From Zychaea mexicana (Eukaryota > Mucoromycota > Mucoromycetes > Mucorales > Lichtheimiaceae), in NCBI RefSeq assembly GCF_025766255.1, contig NW_026516679.1, positions 186,001 to 250,000 on the forward strand: a stretch of DNA of 64,000 bases, in the 5' to 3' direction. Every line of letters begins with the position of its first letter. Positions within the stretch are counted from its first letter, which is position 1. A program made the position numbers and the translations under genes. Positions 22,903 to 35,984 of this stretch are shown here, in pieces. The notes under the pieces are model-generated. The model ran no database searches. It had not been told where the DNA came from and was given only the letters and a program-made list of their open reading frames with translations.

Positions 22903-25097
22903 GCGCATCCATAACCCATCGTCACATCTTTTCCACAACAACCTCCTACTTCCACAAACACAAACACATATTCTCCTCTTTTACGTTATCTGTAATTTGC
23001 ATCTTTCAATTCCAAATCCAAAACTCTCTTCCTATATTCCACACATAACACAAATGCTACTGTGCATTCTCTTTAGTACTTCTTCTGTATATAGCTCCTA
23101 GCTCTTTACTCTTTTTTTTTCTATCTGGCTTAACAAATATATAACAAATTGCAAAGAAAAGAAAAACTTACTGTTTGGGCTTATTGTTTTTTGTTACGAT
23201 GTATGGGGTCAAAAGTCATTCTAAGTGCATGCGTGAACTATCGGTGTGGTTCATTGTCTTTATAATTTGTTGTTCTGTAGACTAAGCTAATACGCAGCAG
23301 AATCATGACCAGCTATAGGCAGGTATATGATAGAGAGTGTTCTCGTATTCACAATCACGTCTTTTTCATCATTTAGATCAATTACGTGTACGTGTTTTTC
23401 TCTTCTCTTTCACTACACTATCCTATACGCGTCAAGTGTACATCGGCACTTACTTCTCCCGCAAAACAAGGGAGGCAAAATCACACAAGCTATACACGAT
23501 TTTCGCGTTCATTTTTTCTCTTTGCGTGAATGGTGAAGATCAGATATAAGGAGTAACTGTATGAGACAAAAAAAATGAAGAGCGCGACTTGATTCGGATC
23601 TTGTCCAAGTATCCGGCTCTCTCGTGCCTCGCGCGTTGCGATAGAGAGTGATGAACTGGTGAAATCATGTAGTAGCTATTCAGATACACTAAGCTTCCAT
23701 TTATCTAACGAATTGTACTCGATATTATAAAAGCACATGGCTGTCAGTATATTATCCCGATAGAATCATTATGTTTCTTCTTTTCTCTCGTTTGTTAACA
23801 GACCCGTCTGCTATTATAGTATCACGTGAATACCTATGGCAAAAAGAGAAGCATCTCAAAATACTGCATAGTCCTGCAGTATCGTCTGCATACAGTACTG
23901 CATAAGAGGTATATAGAGCAATTCTTTTTCAAAACCACACATGCTAATTACGGTAATAATATCGAGACTGGTTATATGCAACAAATGTACAAATAGCAGA
24001 AACGCGAAAATAGTATTGACAGATGAAAATAGCTCGATCTGAATGACACCGCTCATTGGTTTATCGCCTACAGCCATAACATATAACATCCCAGTCAACC
24101 AGGAACAAAGCCGGACTTTTTTAAAGGAGACGCATATTCGACATTAATTAGAGAAACGTGGTTGTACTTGTTCAGAGCTTAGAATTGTACCAGAATTTTT
24201 GATTGAGATGATGTAAGACAAATTCAATAAACGAAGGTCTATGTAAGCAGAATAGTACGAAACAATGAAAATGTATGTGTACCTATCATATTTCACGCAC
24301 TTTCGTCAACTGCAATGACATGTTTATGGATCTTCAATTATTAGCTGTTTTTTTTCCCAAAAAACAAAAATATACTAGTCAATGTACCTAAAAACTGAAA
24401 CTCATCTTGAGAAGCTCTTCAACCTTCTGTCAACCAATCTTTGAATTTAGCAGGTGACAGGAAGAACAAATCCTCACATTGATCCGTAATTTATACCAAT
24501 ATCACAGTTTTGATTAAAGGGTGTCTACAGCTATCGTGGTAAGAGGGGGGAGAAGAGAAAGACTTTGAGTAAAATCTAAGTATAACACATAAGGATGCAT
24601 TGAATGCAATCACTCAAAAAAAATATAAATTATCCCAGCCTGCTACTTTCTTGCACATCGCCAGTATGTCATTATATAACTTATCGAACTTTGTAAAGCT
24701 AGTAGCTGTCAATCACTTTTTATGAGATACCATAATCAAAGAGAGAGAATATTGAAAACAAGCGGTGATCTTTTACCGTTTTCCTGTATAAAATACATAC
24801 GAAAGAAGGGATGGCTTGAGCTAACAATGTGCCGGTCTTCTTTTGCATTTAAAATAATCGTCTCAAAATCTATAGTGATCAAAAAGCACATGTCATCATC
24901 ATTGCCCAAAATGAATTTAATTTTAATCAGGTATGGTATCACATTTAAACAACAACCCTATCGATAAAAATTCACTAATGCAACATCAGTGATGTATGAA
25001 AGAAAGGTGTGATACATTGATTAAGTAAAGATATCTCAAGAGAGGAAAAAAAATGAGGCAACAAAAAACAGAGGAAGTTTCAGTGTAAAAGTAGAGA

Positions 25098-25330
25098 TGA
25101 TACTACCAAACACCGGCTTCGAACTCAAAACCTCGAATTGTTTCAGATAGCAGTTTGACGCGCTAACCTAATCACTCGTTTGATCGTTTCGTATGTCTGG
25201 CTTACTTATATGTTGGTTAGCGGAGCTTGTTGTCATCGTCTTCTGTCGTCGTTGTCGTTTTGCTGGAAGTCAAGTATCGTCCAGTGGCTATCTTTCCATA
25301 TCCTTAGAGGGTTCGAACACTCTATTAAGT
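25098..25330. other. two degenerate tRNA-like (Pol III box A/B) segments
   Basis: On the minus strand, about 25176..25098, the order GGTTAGCGCG ... GAGTTCGAAGCC looks like a box A followed by a box B (consensus GGTTCGAANCC) at normal spacing, and CAAAC/GTTTG can pair at the ends. The T-stem and anticodon stem do not fold. On the plus strand, about 25271..25325, TCGTCCAGTGGCTATC is followed by AGAGGGTTCGAACACTCT, which makes a near-perfect T-arm-like hairpin, but the anticodon arm is missing. These are best read as decayed tRNA genes or tRNA-derived short elements. Confidence 0.35.
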
Positions 25331-26428
25331 GAGTATACGACCTATTCACTGTATACAATATCTCTGTACGCAAGTCTAGTGAACATGTCAACTTATAGTG
25401 GCTACTACCACTGTATATAGAGCAAAGACATGAGATTAAAATGAGTTGTAGTATATTTATTGTTCTTAATTGTTATCGTGAAAAGTTCCTTGCTTTGAGA
25501 ATCAAAGATCATATGGCCGCCACAAGGGCTATTATTCTCTGTAGGACAATCTGAGAATCATTATAAACGGTGTCATATACCTGTATATATACCTCATGAC
25601 TTATTTTGATATAAGATATAGATTCCCTATTCACTTTCTTGGTTGGTAGATGCATGAGAAGTATGAAACGCCGAAATACTTTAGACCTAGCGACAGAGAA
25701 AAAGCACATGAAACAGTATGGTCGCTCCTATAAAGCAGTAGTATGAAGGATTTTTAATTTTTTCAAAACGCAATTGGATAAGTAACCAGCTTTTTAGCTA
25801 CAATTTGAACTGTAATCCCATTACTCTCGTTCGCTCTTTCCGTTTTACAGAGTAGAAAAATTTTTTCGCCCCATAATTGCGTGTATCATCTCCCTTTTGT
25901 GTATAAAAGTAAAAAAATCAAAGTATGCGTCGTCATTATAAAGCTGCCGCGACCGAGATCCGATCATTAGATGCCATAACAAACGCCACAAAGAAAAATT
26001 GTAGTGTGCGGTACTGTACGTTTATATTACACTCTTTTCCTTATGTTAAAAAATCACTATTTTAATAACCCCAAAGGAAAAACCGTATAAAGCAAAAATT
26101 ATTGGAACAAGTCTGTAATTACTCATTATATAACAGAACATGAACGCTAACACTCAGCACTAAACGACCGTCAAAGAAAAAGAAGCTAGTGTCTGTAATT
26201 GTTGATACAAATAGTATTTACTCGTAGCCGTTCACCTTGAATGATCTGTGCTATACACAAGAGATGAAATCATTAATGAATAGCGGCTTCGTGAGTCATG
26301 GTAAGTGGATCCTAGATTCAAGTAGGAAGTATCGCTAGCGATTAGGCCAGTAACTAATATGCAAGTCAGTAATAGTACCTTTCAATGAAATTTTGTTGTT
26401 GGTTGACTTTAGAAGTAAAGGCATCCTG

Positions 26429-27030
26429 TTAACATATGAGCGCATTCAAGAACTCATCCGTTAAACAGCAGAAGGGACAAACAGAAAATACATCCCCATC
26501 TGTACTTTCGAGACGCAATTGGTTATACCGATGGCCAACAGAAAGAACAATAGGAAAACGAGGTTGTCGTTGGTGCTGGTCATAGGAAGAGGATACAAGT
26601 TCCCAGTGAGCGAGGTGAGAATGGACGACGACGCAGCTGGACTTGCAGCAGGTGGATACCACCCTAGTTCTCAGATTGCCGTCGGGACCTTCTGAGACCT
26701 CACAGGGCCTTGGAAGAAGGTCGTTTTAGGTGTCCGAAAGGCTACAAACGGTAGCTATAAACGGTAATTTGTATCTTTCGGATGTCGATCCCAGTTTACG
26801 CAGCGACGAATGCCACTTTAATCTTTTAGCTGTAGAACCGAGATATCGTGCCCAAGTCTTTAATGCATCCTAGGGGGTGCGAGTCATTACTTGGGTGCGC
26901 GTTTGAAAAACAGATGGAGCGATCCTTGCCTGATATCGGTCAAATTGTAGGCATTATGAAACATATAAATTCCCAGTTGCCTCAACATAGAAGTCGGTCT
27001 ATCTCATGTTAAGAAGGACCTAGATGGTAT
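26429..27030. pseudogene. eroded coding-like remains
   Basis: On the minus strand, 26725..26429 gives a continuous protein-like frame (LPRPCEVSEGPDGNLRTRVV ... STDGDVFSVCPFCCLTDEFL) with no start. On the plus strand, 26907..27030 reads AFEKQMERSLPDIGQIVGIM ... HRSRSISC, and shorter protein-like pieces lie at about 26780..26870, interrupted by stops. Neither piece has a start codon or splice sites that build a gene, and they are on opposite strands. No family recognised. They look like parts of dead genes or mobile elements. Confidence 0.3.
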
Positions 27031-27886
27031 AGAAAAACACAAATATAAGAATCCAGCTCGTGGTATACGTAACAAAGCTGCTATTTTATGTTGTTTCATG
27101 TGAAAGTAAGGAGAATAAGAAAAATAGCTGGTGCAGAAAATCATTCAACTAATATTCTGTCAATGCTCACCTTCGAGTGTTATTGTAGAATAATGCCAGA
27201 CCATGTAGCTTTTACTATGGACCACATGCGGTCACAAGAGGTCCACAGTCTCTATATTATGCCTTTAATATCAAAAAACAACAAAAAGAAGTTTCTAAAT
27301 AGTGAAATGGATGCGGGTTTTCTTTGAGGCATTTTCACTTGGAGAACTCACAGATCACAAGAAGTATCTTGAATAAGTAACATAGTATTGCCCCCGTCAT
27401 GCTCTCACCTGTGAATCACCAGGCGCTACGATATCAATACGCGCCACTATCTCTCGTAACCAATATACTAAGACCCAACACACAAATAACTATTTCTTGA
27501 TAACTTATATTATTTCAAGGAATAAACACAGAAAAAGGCTATAGTCAATTAAACGTAATGTGACACTTTGACCTATCTTCATGCTATGCACTGCTTTGTA
27601 CTCAAAGCGGCTTTGGTTGCTTTCAAACGCGTCAAAAGAGGATATCTAGTGAAGACGCTCTAGGGCGAGTGTTACAGTGTCGAGATGTTACTGTAAAATG
27701 ATAATACAATGTCGGGCAAAAAAGGAGACATCAACTGACCGAGAAGCTGTTCTTGTTGCCCAATCGACTGGATAGATGTCAACGACAGGTGGAAGCAGAC
27801 GGATGATGGATGACCTTGGATCAGAGCAAATTAAAGTTAGCCCATGTTTTACTTGAAATGTGCGTTTACATCATATAGTGTGTGGC

Positions 27887-27920
<34 letters not shown>

Positions 27921-27921
27921 G
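27887..27921. repeat. (TGT)n trinucleotide microsatellite
   Basis: About 11 consecutive units, seen directly; not inside a supportable gene. Confidence 0.9.
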
Positions 27922-29567
27922 CCGCCATCATCAGCTTTTCCTTGTTCGTCTAACATCTCCACTTGTGGCACACAGACCGGCAGATACGGAAAAGCTAATT
28001 CCTTTTTTTGGGATCACACGTGTCGATGGATTACTTGAATTGAGCAAATTGCAGAAAAAAAGCCCTCACCCGTTATTTACACCACTCTGATGCAGTGGAT
28101 GCGGCACTTTTTTCTGTTTCCATCTCTTATCTTTGCGTTATTTTTTTCCCTCTTCTATAGAAGCGCTATTATTAGTCAATGAGAGACGGGGTACAATTCA
28201 CATAAACAAAGAAAACGCCGGCCCAATGTCAAAAGCACAGGACTTATTGAAAAGAGTGAGAAAGAGGGAGATGTAATAATGTATGTGCTCTCCTCTTTAG
28301 TGGCAATTCTCACGCAGGCAGTCTTGATTGGGAAGGATTCTTTTTCGCCGAATATGCGTCGATCAAAAAGAAGAAAAAACATTGCCATGTGATGTAACAA
28401 ATGTAAGGGTAAGCGTTTTGTAAGCATCATCCAAAGTATACGGTGCTGCGAAGTCGATGGCAAGAAGACCATGAATCTCACACCAAGAGGTCCTCTCAAA
28501 GAGAGTCCGATATGAAAACGAAAAGGATCTGCTCTCATTGTCTTTTAATTGCTCTCAAAGTACACAAGTGCCCTGCCTCTCTCTCTCTCTCTCTCCGAAA
28601 AATGCACTATTGCTGGGTGTTGAGGCATTTTCTTGTGTAATCGAGTTAATAAAAAAAAAAAAGCAGGGCATTGCTATTTTTCGTACTACGTCAAATAAAA
28701 AAATCCGTGTAAGTTTGTGTGCGTGTGTTGATATCATACGGCGATGACGACGAATGGTTGATGAAAAACTAACATGCGGCGATTTCCAACGTAAAAAAAT
28801 GTCTCAGTTGGTTTCAGACCGAGTCCCTCCCCACTCCTTATCAATCAAATAAAGACGACGAACAAACGTGGGTAAATTGGCTGTGCATTTCTGCTGTTTT
28901 TCTGTCACAAATATGGTTCAATAGGGAATGAAACAAATGATACAGCAGGACCCTTAATAAGGCTACTAATATGTGGGGACCACCGGATCTGATGACCTTT
29001 TTCTGCTTGTTATTCTTTTGTGTAGCCAGTTATTGGAGGAGCAGGAGGAGAGAGAGGGCCCTTGGTATTGTAGTAGTTATTATTACTGAGTTAGTAGTAG
29101 CACAGGGAAGATCGAGGTAATTACTATCTTTTGCGACTAGCTCAAGGACAAGAAGGAGGAGGGGGTGGGGGAGAGAGAGATCAAAATAAAGAAGCGGTTG
29201 TGCGCAAATTGTGTGCTCTACACCGTAGGACGATCGGAATTTGGAATCAAACTCCCTGTGGTGGTGGTTAACGGACGGTTGAGGCATTTCCTGTGCGCTC
29301 ATTTTGCTGTTGGCCTGATATATAAAGGAAAGCCCAGATTTGACCACATTGCCAAGAATTACAGCCAGCTAGCAAGCCCAGCAAGCCAGCCAGCTCACCC
29401 ACACCCAATCCCTGTTCCTTTTTTTTTTCTTCCTTTCTTCTCTCTCCTCTTACCCTCCTCTATCTTTTTCTTCTGACGTACTACGTGCACTTGGAAAGAC
29501 CAGATCGTTTTTCACATAATTATCGTCATCATCACCACCACCACCACCACACAAAAAAACCGACGCT

Positions 29568-30269
29568 ATGAATCAACAAAAGACAGCCACAATCACTGAA
29601 CGCCGCTCAAGCTACCCGTTACAGCAGCGACTCAAGATACACAACCCAGACACGATGGCTCGGAGGCTGAACCAGGAAAAAACTCAGGGCAAACTCGTGG
29701 TCAATGGTGTAAACATCCTAAATAAGTCATGTCTGGACAAAGACATCATCCTGGATCGAATGAAGCAACGAAGAGAAACCCACAATCGTGTTGAACGTCG
29801 AAGAAGAGATATGCTGGTAACGTATCCTTCTCTTTCTTCAAGGCTAATCGCTGTAGTTGTTGTTAATTTTACTTATGCGCCTTCTTTCTTTCTTTTTTTG
29901 ATGACATAACAGAATGGGCTAATCAACCAACTCGCCCAAGCGATGCCACAGACCGTGTTCTCGGAACCAGAAAAATGTCATCGAGCAGAAATTCTGCGCC
30001 AGGCCATCAGTTATATTCAGTCTATACAACAAGAGAATGAGGCCATGCGTGCACAGCTTGGTCACCCAGCAACAGCAACGGCATCGTTACCATCATCGTT
30101 ACCATCACAACAAGTAGAAACGATGCTGCCACCACCACCAACAACAGCACACTCACCGTCCTCTTCCTCTACGTCCAGCACGAGCAGCAGTAGCAGTGAT
30201 ATCAGTGATACATGTGCAGCAGCAGACGCCTTTTCTTTTCCTTCTTCTTCTGCAAACAACTTGTTATGA
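29568..30269 (+). CDS. class B bHLH transcription factor
   Basis: Two exons, 29568..29816 and 29913..30269, 201 residues. The intron splits the bHLH domain exactly after the basic region. Residues about 65-84 are QRRETHNRVERRRRDML with the His-Asn...Glu-Arg-x-Arg-Arg pattern (H, E, R at positions 5, 9, 13) that contacts CACGTG/CANNTG. Helix 1 is NGLINQLAQAMP, then a short loop, and helix 2 is KCHRAEILRQAISYIQSIQQ, running into a short zipper-like QENEAMRAQL. The rest is Ser/Pro/Thr-rich. Similarity is to the USF/MITF type of HNxVERRRRD basic region. No sterol-sensing or other domain. Long pyrimidine-rich leader upstream. Target genes cannot be inferred. Confidence 0.9.
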
Positions 30270-30767
30270 TGTAAATATTATGCTGTTGTCGCTGTCGCGC
30301 CGATTACGCTATTTTTGTCTAAAAAAACCCAATGGGGAGCTATCCTTTTTTATTTCCCTTGCGAAATTCGTTTCACCGAGCGAATTTTTTACTCTCCTGT
30401 CTTCCTTTTTTTTTTGTGTTGAGGCACAACCCATTCAACCTGACCTCCTTTTAGTGGCACACTTTTGGGCGTTTTTCCTCTTGCGCTATAAACATTCGCT
30501 CCTAAGGAATACCGTCTGCTCTGGAGTGTTTTTCTCCAGTTTGACCGCTTTCCATTGTTTGCTCTACCCACAACAAATTGAGCAACCTGGCTTAGATGTT
30601 CCTCCATCATACACCCCAGCGTGTCGTTTCAAATCAAAGATACTTCTTTTGGCCAAGTTGAGCTGTTATTGCAACATTGGAAAGGAAAATGTTCATTTGT
30701 TTCCTGAACCGTTATAATATGTACATGATTGGATATCATATGAAACGGCATGCTTCACCGAAACCTT
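30270..30767. other. convergent 3' region bHLH / BDP1
   Basis: About 500 bases between two convergent stop codons. The plus strand is open over much of it (to 30717), but the sequence is low-complexity Phe/Leu/Ser and lies in the bHLH 3' flank; no gene called. Confidence 0.5.
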
Positions 30768-31654
30768 TCACTTTGTGAGGAGTTTGTCTATTTTGTATGG
30801 GTATCTCTTGTACTCGTCTTTGTATTTTCGAGCTACTTGGTCTCTGGTCCTGCCAGGCATTCGTTGACTAATAGTATCGAAATCCGCACCGACTTCTTGC
30901 AGTAGCTTATACATAGAAAACAAGAGGTATCAGCCTCCAGCATTTAACCTCCCACCTTTTCGCATCCACCACCAACAATCTCCAAGAACTTACGTCATAG
31001 AAAAGTTCAGTCTCTTGCGATGACCACCAATGCCGTATACTTTTAGGTCCACGTTGCATCTTTGCAAACGCGCCTTCTTCAACAACCTCTGGCATTATGC
31101 GATCTATACCAGCAGCGCTTCTGCCTTTACCTTGGTCCATCCACAAAGAAGATTCGTCAAGAATGATTTCATCGTTTATCAACTTGACTTGTGGAGCATG
31201 CAAACTAGAAATAATCACACATGAATTTAAGTTTTTCTGTGCAATGAATCCCTCCATCCATCGTCTTTCTTACCTTTCTTTCAAACCTGGGTCCCTCGTT
31301 GCCTTATCTTCTTCTTGTCGTTGTCGGCGTCGTTCTTCTTGTTCTCTCTCCTTCGGTTGCGCCAACATAGCCAGCTCTTGTTTTGAGTGGGATGCTATGA
31401 TGCGTCGTTTCGAGGGAAACTTGTATTCGTTCAACGTTGATTCAATTAAACTTGGTGATATTAGTGGTGGTGTTTCTGTGCTCGATCGTCGTTGTACTTG
31501 AGACAAAGGCGACGGTGAGGATGGTAAGGTAGAACTGGTGGCTACAGTTGCTCCTGCTGTTGAATTTGACGCTTTTGCGGGAACGTGTGGCGAATTGCTA
31601 TTGGGCTGGTCATTGTTAGGTGCTGAGCGTTTTCTTTCAACTGGGCTTGTATCG

Positions 31655-31693
<39 letters not shown>

Positions 31694-31935
31694 GGTGATG
31701 GTGGTGATGGTGCAGGGTATGTGCGTGGTAATAAATTGGATGAAGGCAGCAATGATGACTTTGATGAGGTTGTAGTGTTAGTTGTAATTGAAATAGCACT
31801 GCCGAAAGCGGTAGTGGTAGTAGCAGTAGTACTAGGAGAGAGAGGATCGCTCTCAACTTCTCTTGATCGCTTCTGTGTAGATCCTTTCGGTTTAAATCGT
31901 CGTGAGCCTTTTTCTACAAACACGCAAATTGCCAT
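30768..31935 (-). CDS. BDP1: TFIIIB subunit B'' (Bdp1), short form
   Basis: Three exons: 31935..31274, 31204..30994, 30905..30768; 336 residues, phases 2 and 0. The N-terminus MAICVFVEKGSRRFKPKGST matches the Bdp1 start (SGTRFxPK). A Ser/Thr-rich linker with a 12-Gln run follows. The conserved core is KLINDEIILDESSL, an acidic/hydrophobic lead-in, then the extended SANT domain (HWWSSQETELFYDLLQEVGA, DFDTISQRMPGRTRDQVARK, YKDEYKRYPYKIDKLL). Bdp1 joins TBP and Brf1 at Pol III promoters (tRNA, 5S, U6) and helps open DNA. The protein stops almost at the end of the SANT region, much shorter than yeast Bdp1 (594 residues). The last acceptor (TATAAG) is slightly unusual. Confidence 0.9.
31656..31692. 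repeat. (TTG)n repeat encoding polyGln in BDP1
   Basis: Trinucleotide tract; on the minus strand it reads as 12 consecutive Gln codons (CAA). Likely length-variable. Confidence 0.9.
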
Positions 31936-32456
31936 TGTTTAGCTTCAAGCAAGACTTACGAGATTTAAAGAAATAATGGGCTTCAATACTCACTAATACT
32001 AATACTGTCTATGCTCATGAGCGAAAGAAGAAGGAATTTTGATCACTTTTCGAATCAAAAATATCTATATTGTAGCTCCTAAAACCCGCGCAGCTTAAAA
32101 GAAGCATGGTCATGTGCACGGAACTGGGTTTCTTTACATCGCTTTGTGTAGACAGGTCGTAATTTATGCTGATATGCAGTCATTAATTCGGCAACGTAGT
32201 CAAGCCAAGTCAGCCAGAATCAACACGCAAATTGTGCCTTTTTCATCAGCGTTATTCAACTACTATAGTTGATACGTTGAAATAGAACTGTATACTTCAT
32301 CCACTGTCATGCAGCTTTTTGTTTGAGTAAGCCTCTAAGCTTCCAAAGGTTATACATACAGTCCAGCATCCATCCGCTCTTTGCTGCTTCAAAAGTCGCT
32401 TTTTGGCTTTATTTATTATCGTTCCTGATGGCCTTTTTTTTGTACAACCACTTTGA
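31936..32456. other. intergenic DNA between BDP1 and the PP1 gene
   Basis: About 520 bases holding the BDP1 promoter and the phosphatase 3' flank (both genes are on the minus strand). Nothing else recognised. Confidence 0.5.
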
Positions 32457-33869
<1,413 letters not shown>

Positions 33870-35229
33870 GGTGGTAATTTAAACTGTCTTTGAGTGTTAT
33901 GGGAGAAGAGGCGGAACAAAAGAAATGGTGGTTTGAGTGCTAAATGAGAATTTATGCATTGAGTCCGGTCAAAGGCTAAAAACGCGCTTGTTGTCGAGAA
34001 TCCCCTACCACCCACGCACATTTACGCTCACTCTATTTTTGTTGTCTTTTTCTTTTTCTCTTCTCACACACTAACATCACTTGCCACACACCTCGTTGCC
34101 ACCATCGCCAAGCCCCAGGTTACTGACAAGAATATAAAACAAGTTTACATACATTACAATTGGATGGATATTTTGGTAGAAAAAAGATCTCCGAAATGGT
34201 GTTGAGTCGAAACAAAAAGAAAAAGGGGGATATAGGGTAGTGTACAGGCTGCTGGAAAGACAGAGAGAGATAGACACACACACACACACACACACACACG
34301 AAAGAGAGAGAGAGAGAGAGAGAGAGCAGCGCCCTTCGAAAATAATAGAAGCAGGTGAATTGTTTGTTGGCGAACCTGCAAGAGTGAAGGTGACACAAGC
34401 ACTTCATGCTGCTGAATTTTGCAGCAGCCCATATAAAACGATCGGATGAATGGGAACTGGTGATGCGTAGTGGTGTCAGAGAAACATATACGCCATCGTC
34501 AGCATGATGAATAAGCTTTGTCACCCACGACGGGTTTGTAATGACCGACAACAATAAACTATTTTCTCAATTCAATCGTTTTCTGCTATCCTTGGTTGTT
34601 CAAGTAGTAGTGATTAACAACAATGAAATTGATAGTTGATCCTTTTTTGCTGCACTACTGCTGCGGTTTCTACGGATTATTAGCCTGGTTCATAAGCCTC
34701 GGATGAGTATATGTATACACGGCTAAATCGTCCAAGTCATACCAACGTAAATATCACAGAGTAGTGTTTCTAAAACTCGATACAAGTGGTGCTCTCTACT
34801 TGTCATATAGTGAGCATTATTGATAGGTGCTTCGTTTGGTGGAAAACTGTTGACAACAACTAGTCATTCAGATATATCCGTACTAACGTGATACTACTAC
34901 GGCTATTGAGAGCCAAGGCAAAATGTATTAAATACATGAAGTCAAGTACCGACATGTTGTTGCCATAAAGAATGTCGTCTGTTCTGACGGCGAGGGATGC
35001 TTTCACCCCATCTGCTCCACAACAGTACTTATATATACATCTAGAATCTTCTTCCAAAGTAAAAATGAAAGAGGGCCGCGCCGTTGCCACATGCAACTAT
35101 CACGACAAGCGCATGATTTTACTATTATTTACTTCCGCCGCCGATTAAAAAAAGACACAGAAGAGCCCTTGCGCGTTTTTGTCCAGCATTCTTTACGCAT
35201 ATACAAGCAACTATAAAAAAGAACCAAAG
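33870..35229. other. PP1 promoter region and microsatellite-rich spacer
   Basis: About 1.36 kb. Contains compound repeats (AC)n at about 34273..34299 and (AG)n at about 34303..34326. A plus-strand frame stays open through both repeats (34186..34449, reading THTH... and ERER...). A protein-like stretch with a good acceptor (GCAGCAG|) follows at about 34428..34508, but no complete gene could be assembled. Confidence 0.4.
34273..34326. repeat. compound (AC)n-(AG)n microsatellite
   Basis: About 13 AC units followed by about 12 AG units, seen directly. Confidence 0.92.
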
Positions 35230-35468
35230 ATGAACAGAGGACCTGTTGTACTGTAAGCCTCAAATAACCCGACTTTACTATTCTGCTGTTTTAACGCGTG
35301 GTTTTGTTTTCAAAAAAAAATAATAATAGTACAATTGATGAAGCAGAATATTTGTTGGATCAGTTACCCATGCCTGATCGCGAAGAAGATGCAATGGTGA
35401 CCAAATTGCGCGAGAAGCTTCGTGCTCTTTTAACCGAGCTTCGAAAAGGTGCTGAAGGAACCCAATAA
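35230..35468 (+). CDS. 53-residue protein, unrecognised
   Basis: Two exons, 35230..35252 and 35330..35468, intron of 77 bases with donor GTAAGC and acceptor AATAG, phase 2. The product begins MNRGPVVLTIDEAEYLLDQL and continues PMPDREEDAMVTKLREKLRA, ending LRKGAEGTQ. Clean splice signals, in-phase joining, balanced amphipathic helices (EAEYLLDQL; VTKLREKLRALLTEL) and its placement between genes support a real microprotein. No membrane segment or signal peptide. No family recognised. Confidence 0.6.
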
Positions 35469-35984
35469 GGGAATGAAAAGAAAGCTATAGCTGTTGTACT
35501 TGACATTGTCTTGAAAATGCATACTATATCTTTTACTACTGCTACGTTGCTACCTACTTTGCATATACACAAACAATTAAACTTTGCTCATACACACATA
35601 TATGCCCTCATCATCGCTTTCCTACTGTGCTATGTAGAGCGAGAGTTTATACACGAGAGAGTCTTAAGTTGACGAGCAAAAGAGCTGAGAAGAGAGTGCA
35701 CCGTAGAAAAATATGATGGCTTGATGAAAATATTTGGAAGGAAGGCAATTGCTTGCTCAATAGGTGTGGGAGGACATAGAAACGGGAATACCCTTACGAA
35801 TAATGCGAGTAATCCTATTAAAGAATCAGTCATGGCTCAATTATCACTAAAACTGTCCAACATCGTTTGGGTCGAAGAGTAGGCCATTCCCTGTGTCCAG
35901 ATAGGCTAGAAATAATTCAAGCAGAAAAATCGCTTGTTGCCCCGCTTTCCTCACTTTTTTTATCCTTGTTAACCGCAAGCCGAA
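35469..35984. other. spacer upstream of PRP17
   Basis: About 500 bases containing the 3' flank of the small gene and the PRP17 promoter. No gene seen. Confidence 0.5.

Larger units (their letters stand above)
22903..29567. other. 6.7 kb gene-poor, AT-rich region
   Basis: No intact gene could be supported. Content seen: H4 3' flank (to about 23150); AT-rich sequence 23.2-25.0 kb; two tRNA-like box A/box B remnants near 25.1-25.33 kb; coding-like relics 26.4-27.03 kb; a (TGT)n run at about 27887..27921; and from about 28.2 kb a pyrimidine- and dinucleotide-rich stretch that is probably the long promoter and leader of the bHLH gene. Confidence 0.55.

Noticed and set aside
25098..25176. Functional tRNA gene
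   Set aside because: Box A and B motifs are present but the T-stem and anticodon stem do not pair.
28176..28538. 120-codon minus-strand frame upstream of the bHLH gene
   Set aside because: No splice sites, domain or conserved composition; probably leader or promoter sequence.
30196..30717. 173-codon plus-strand frame overlapping the bHLH 3' end
   Set aside because: Phe/Leu/Ser low complexity, starts inside the bHLH coding exon in another frame.
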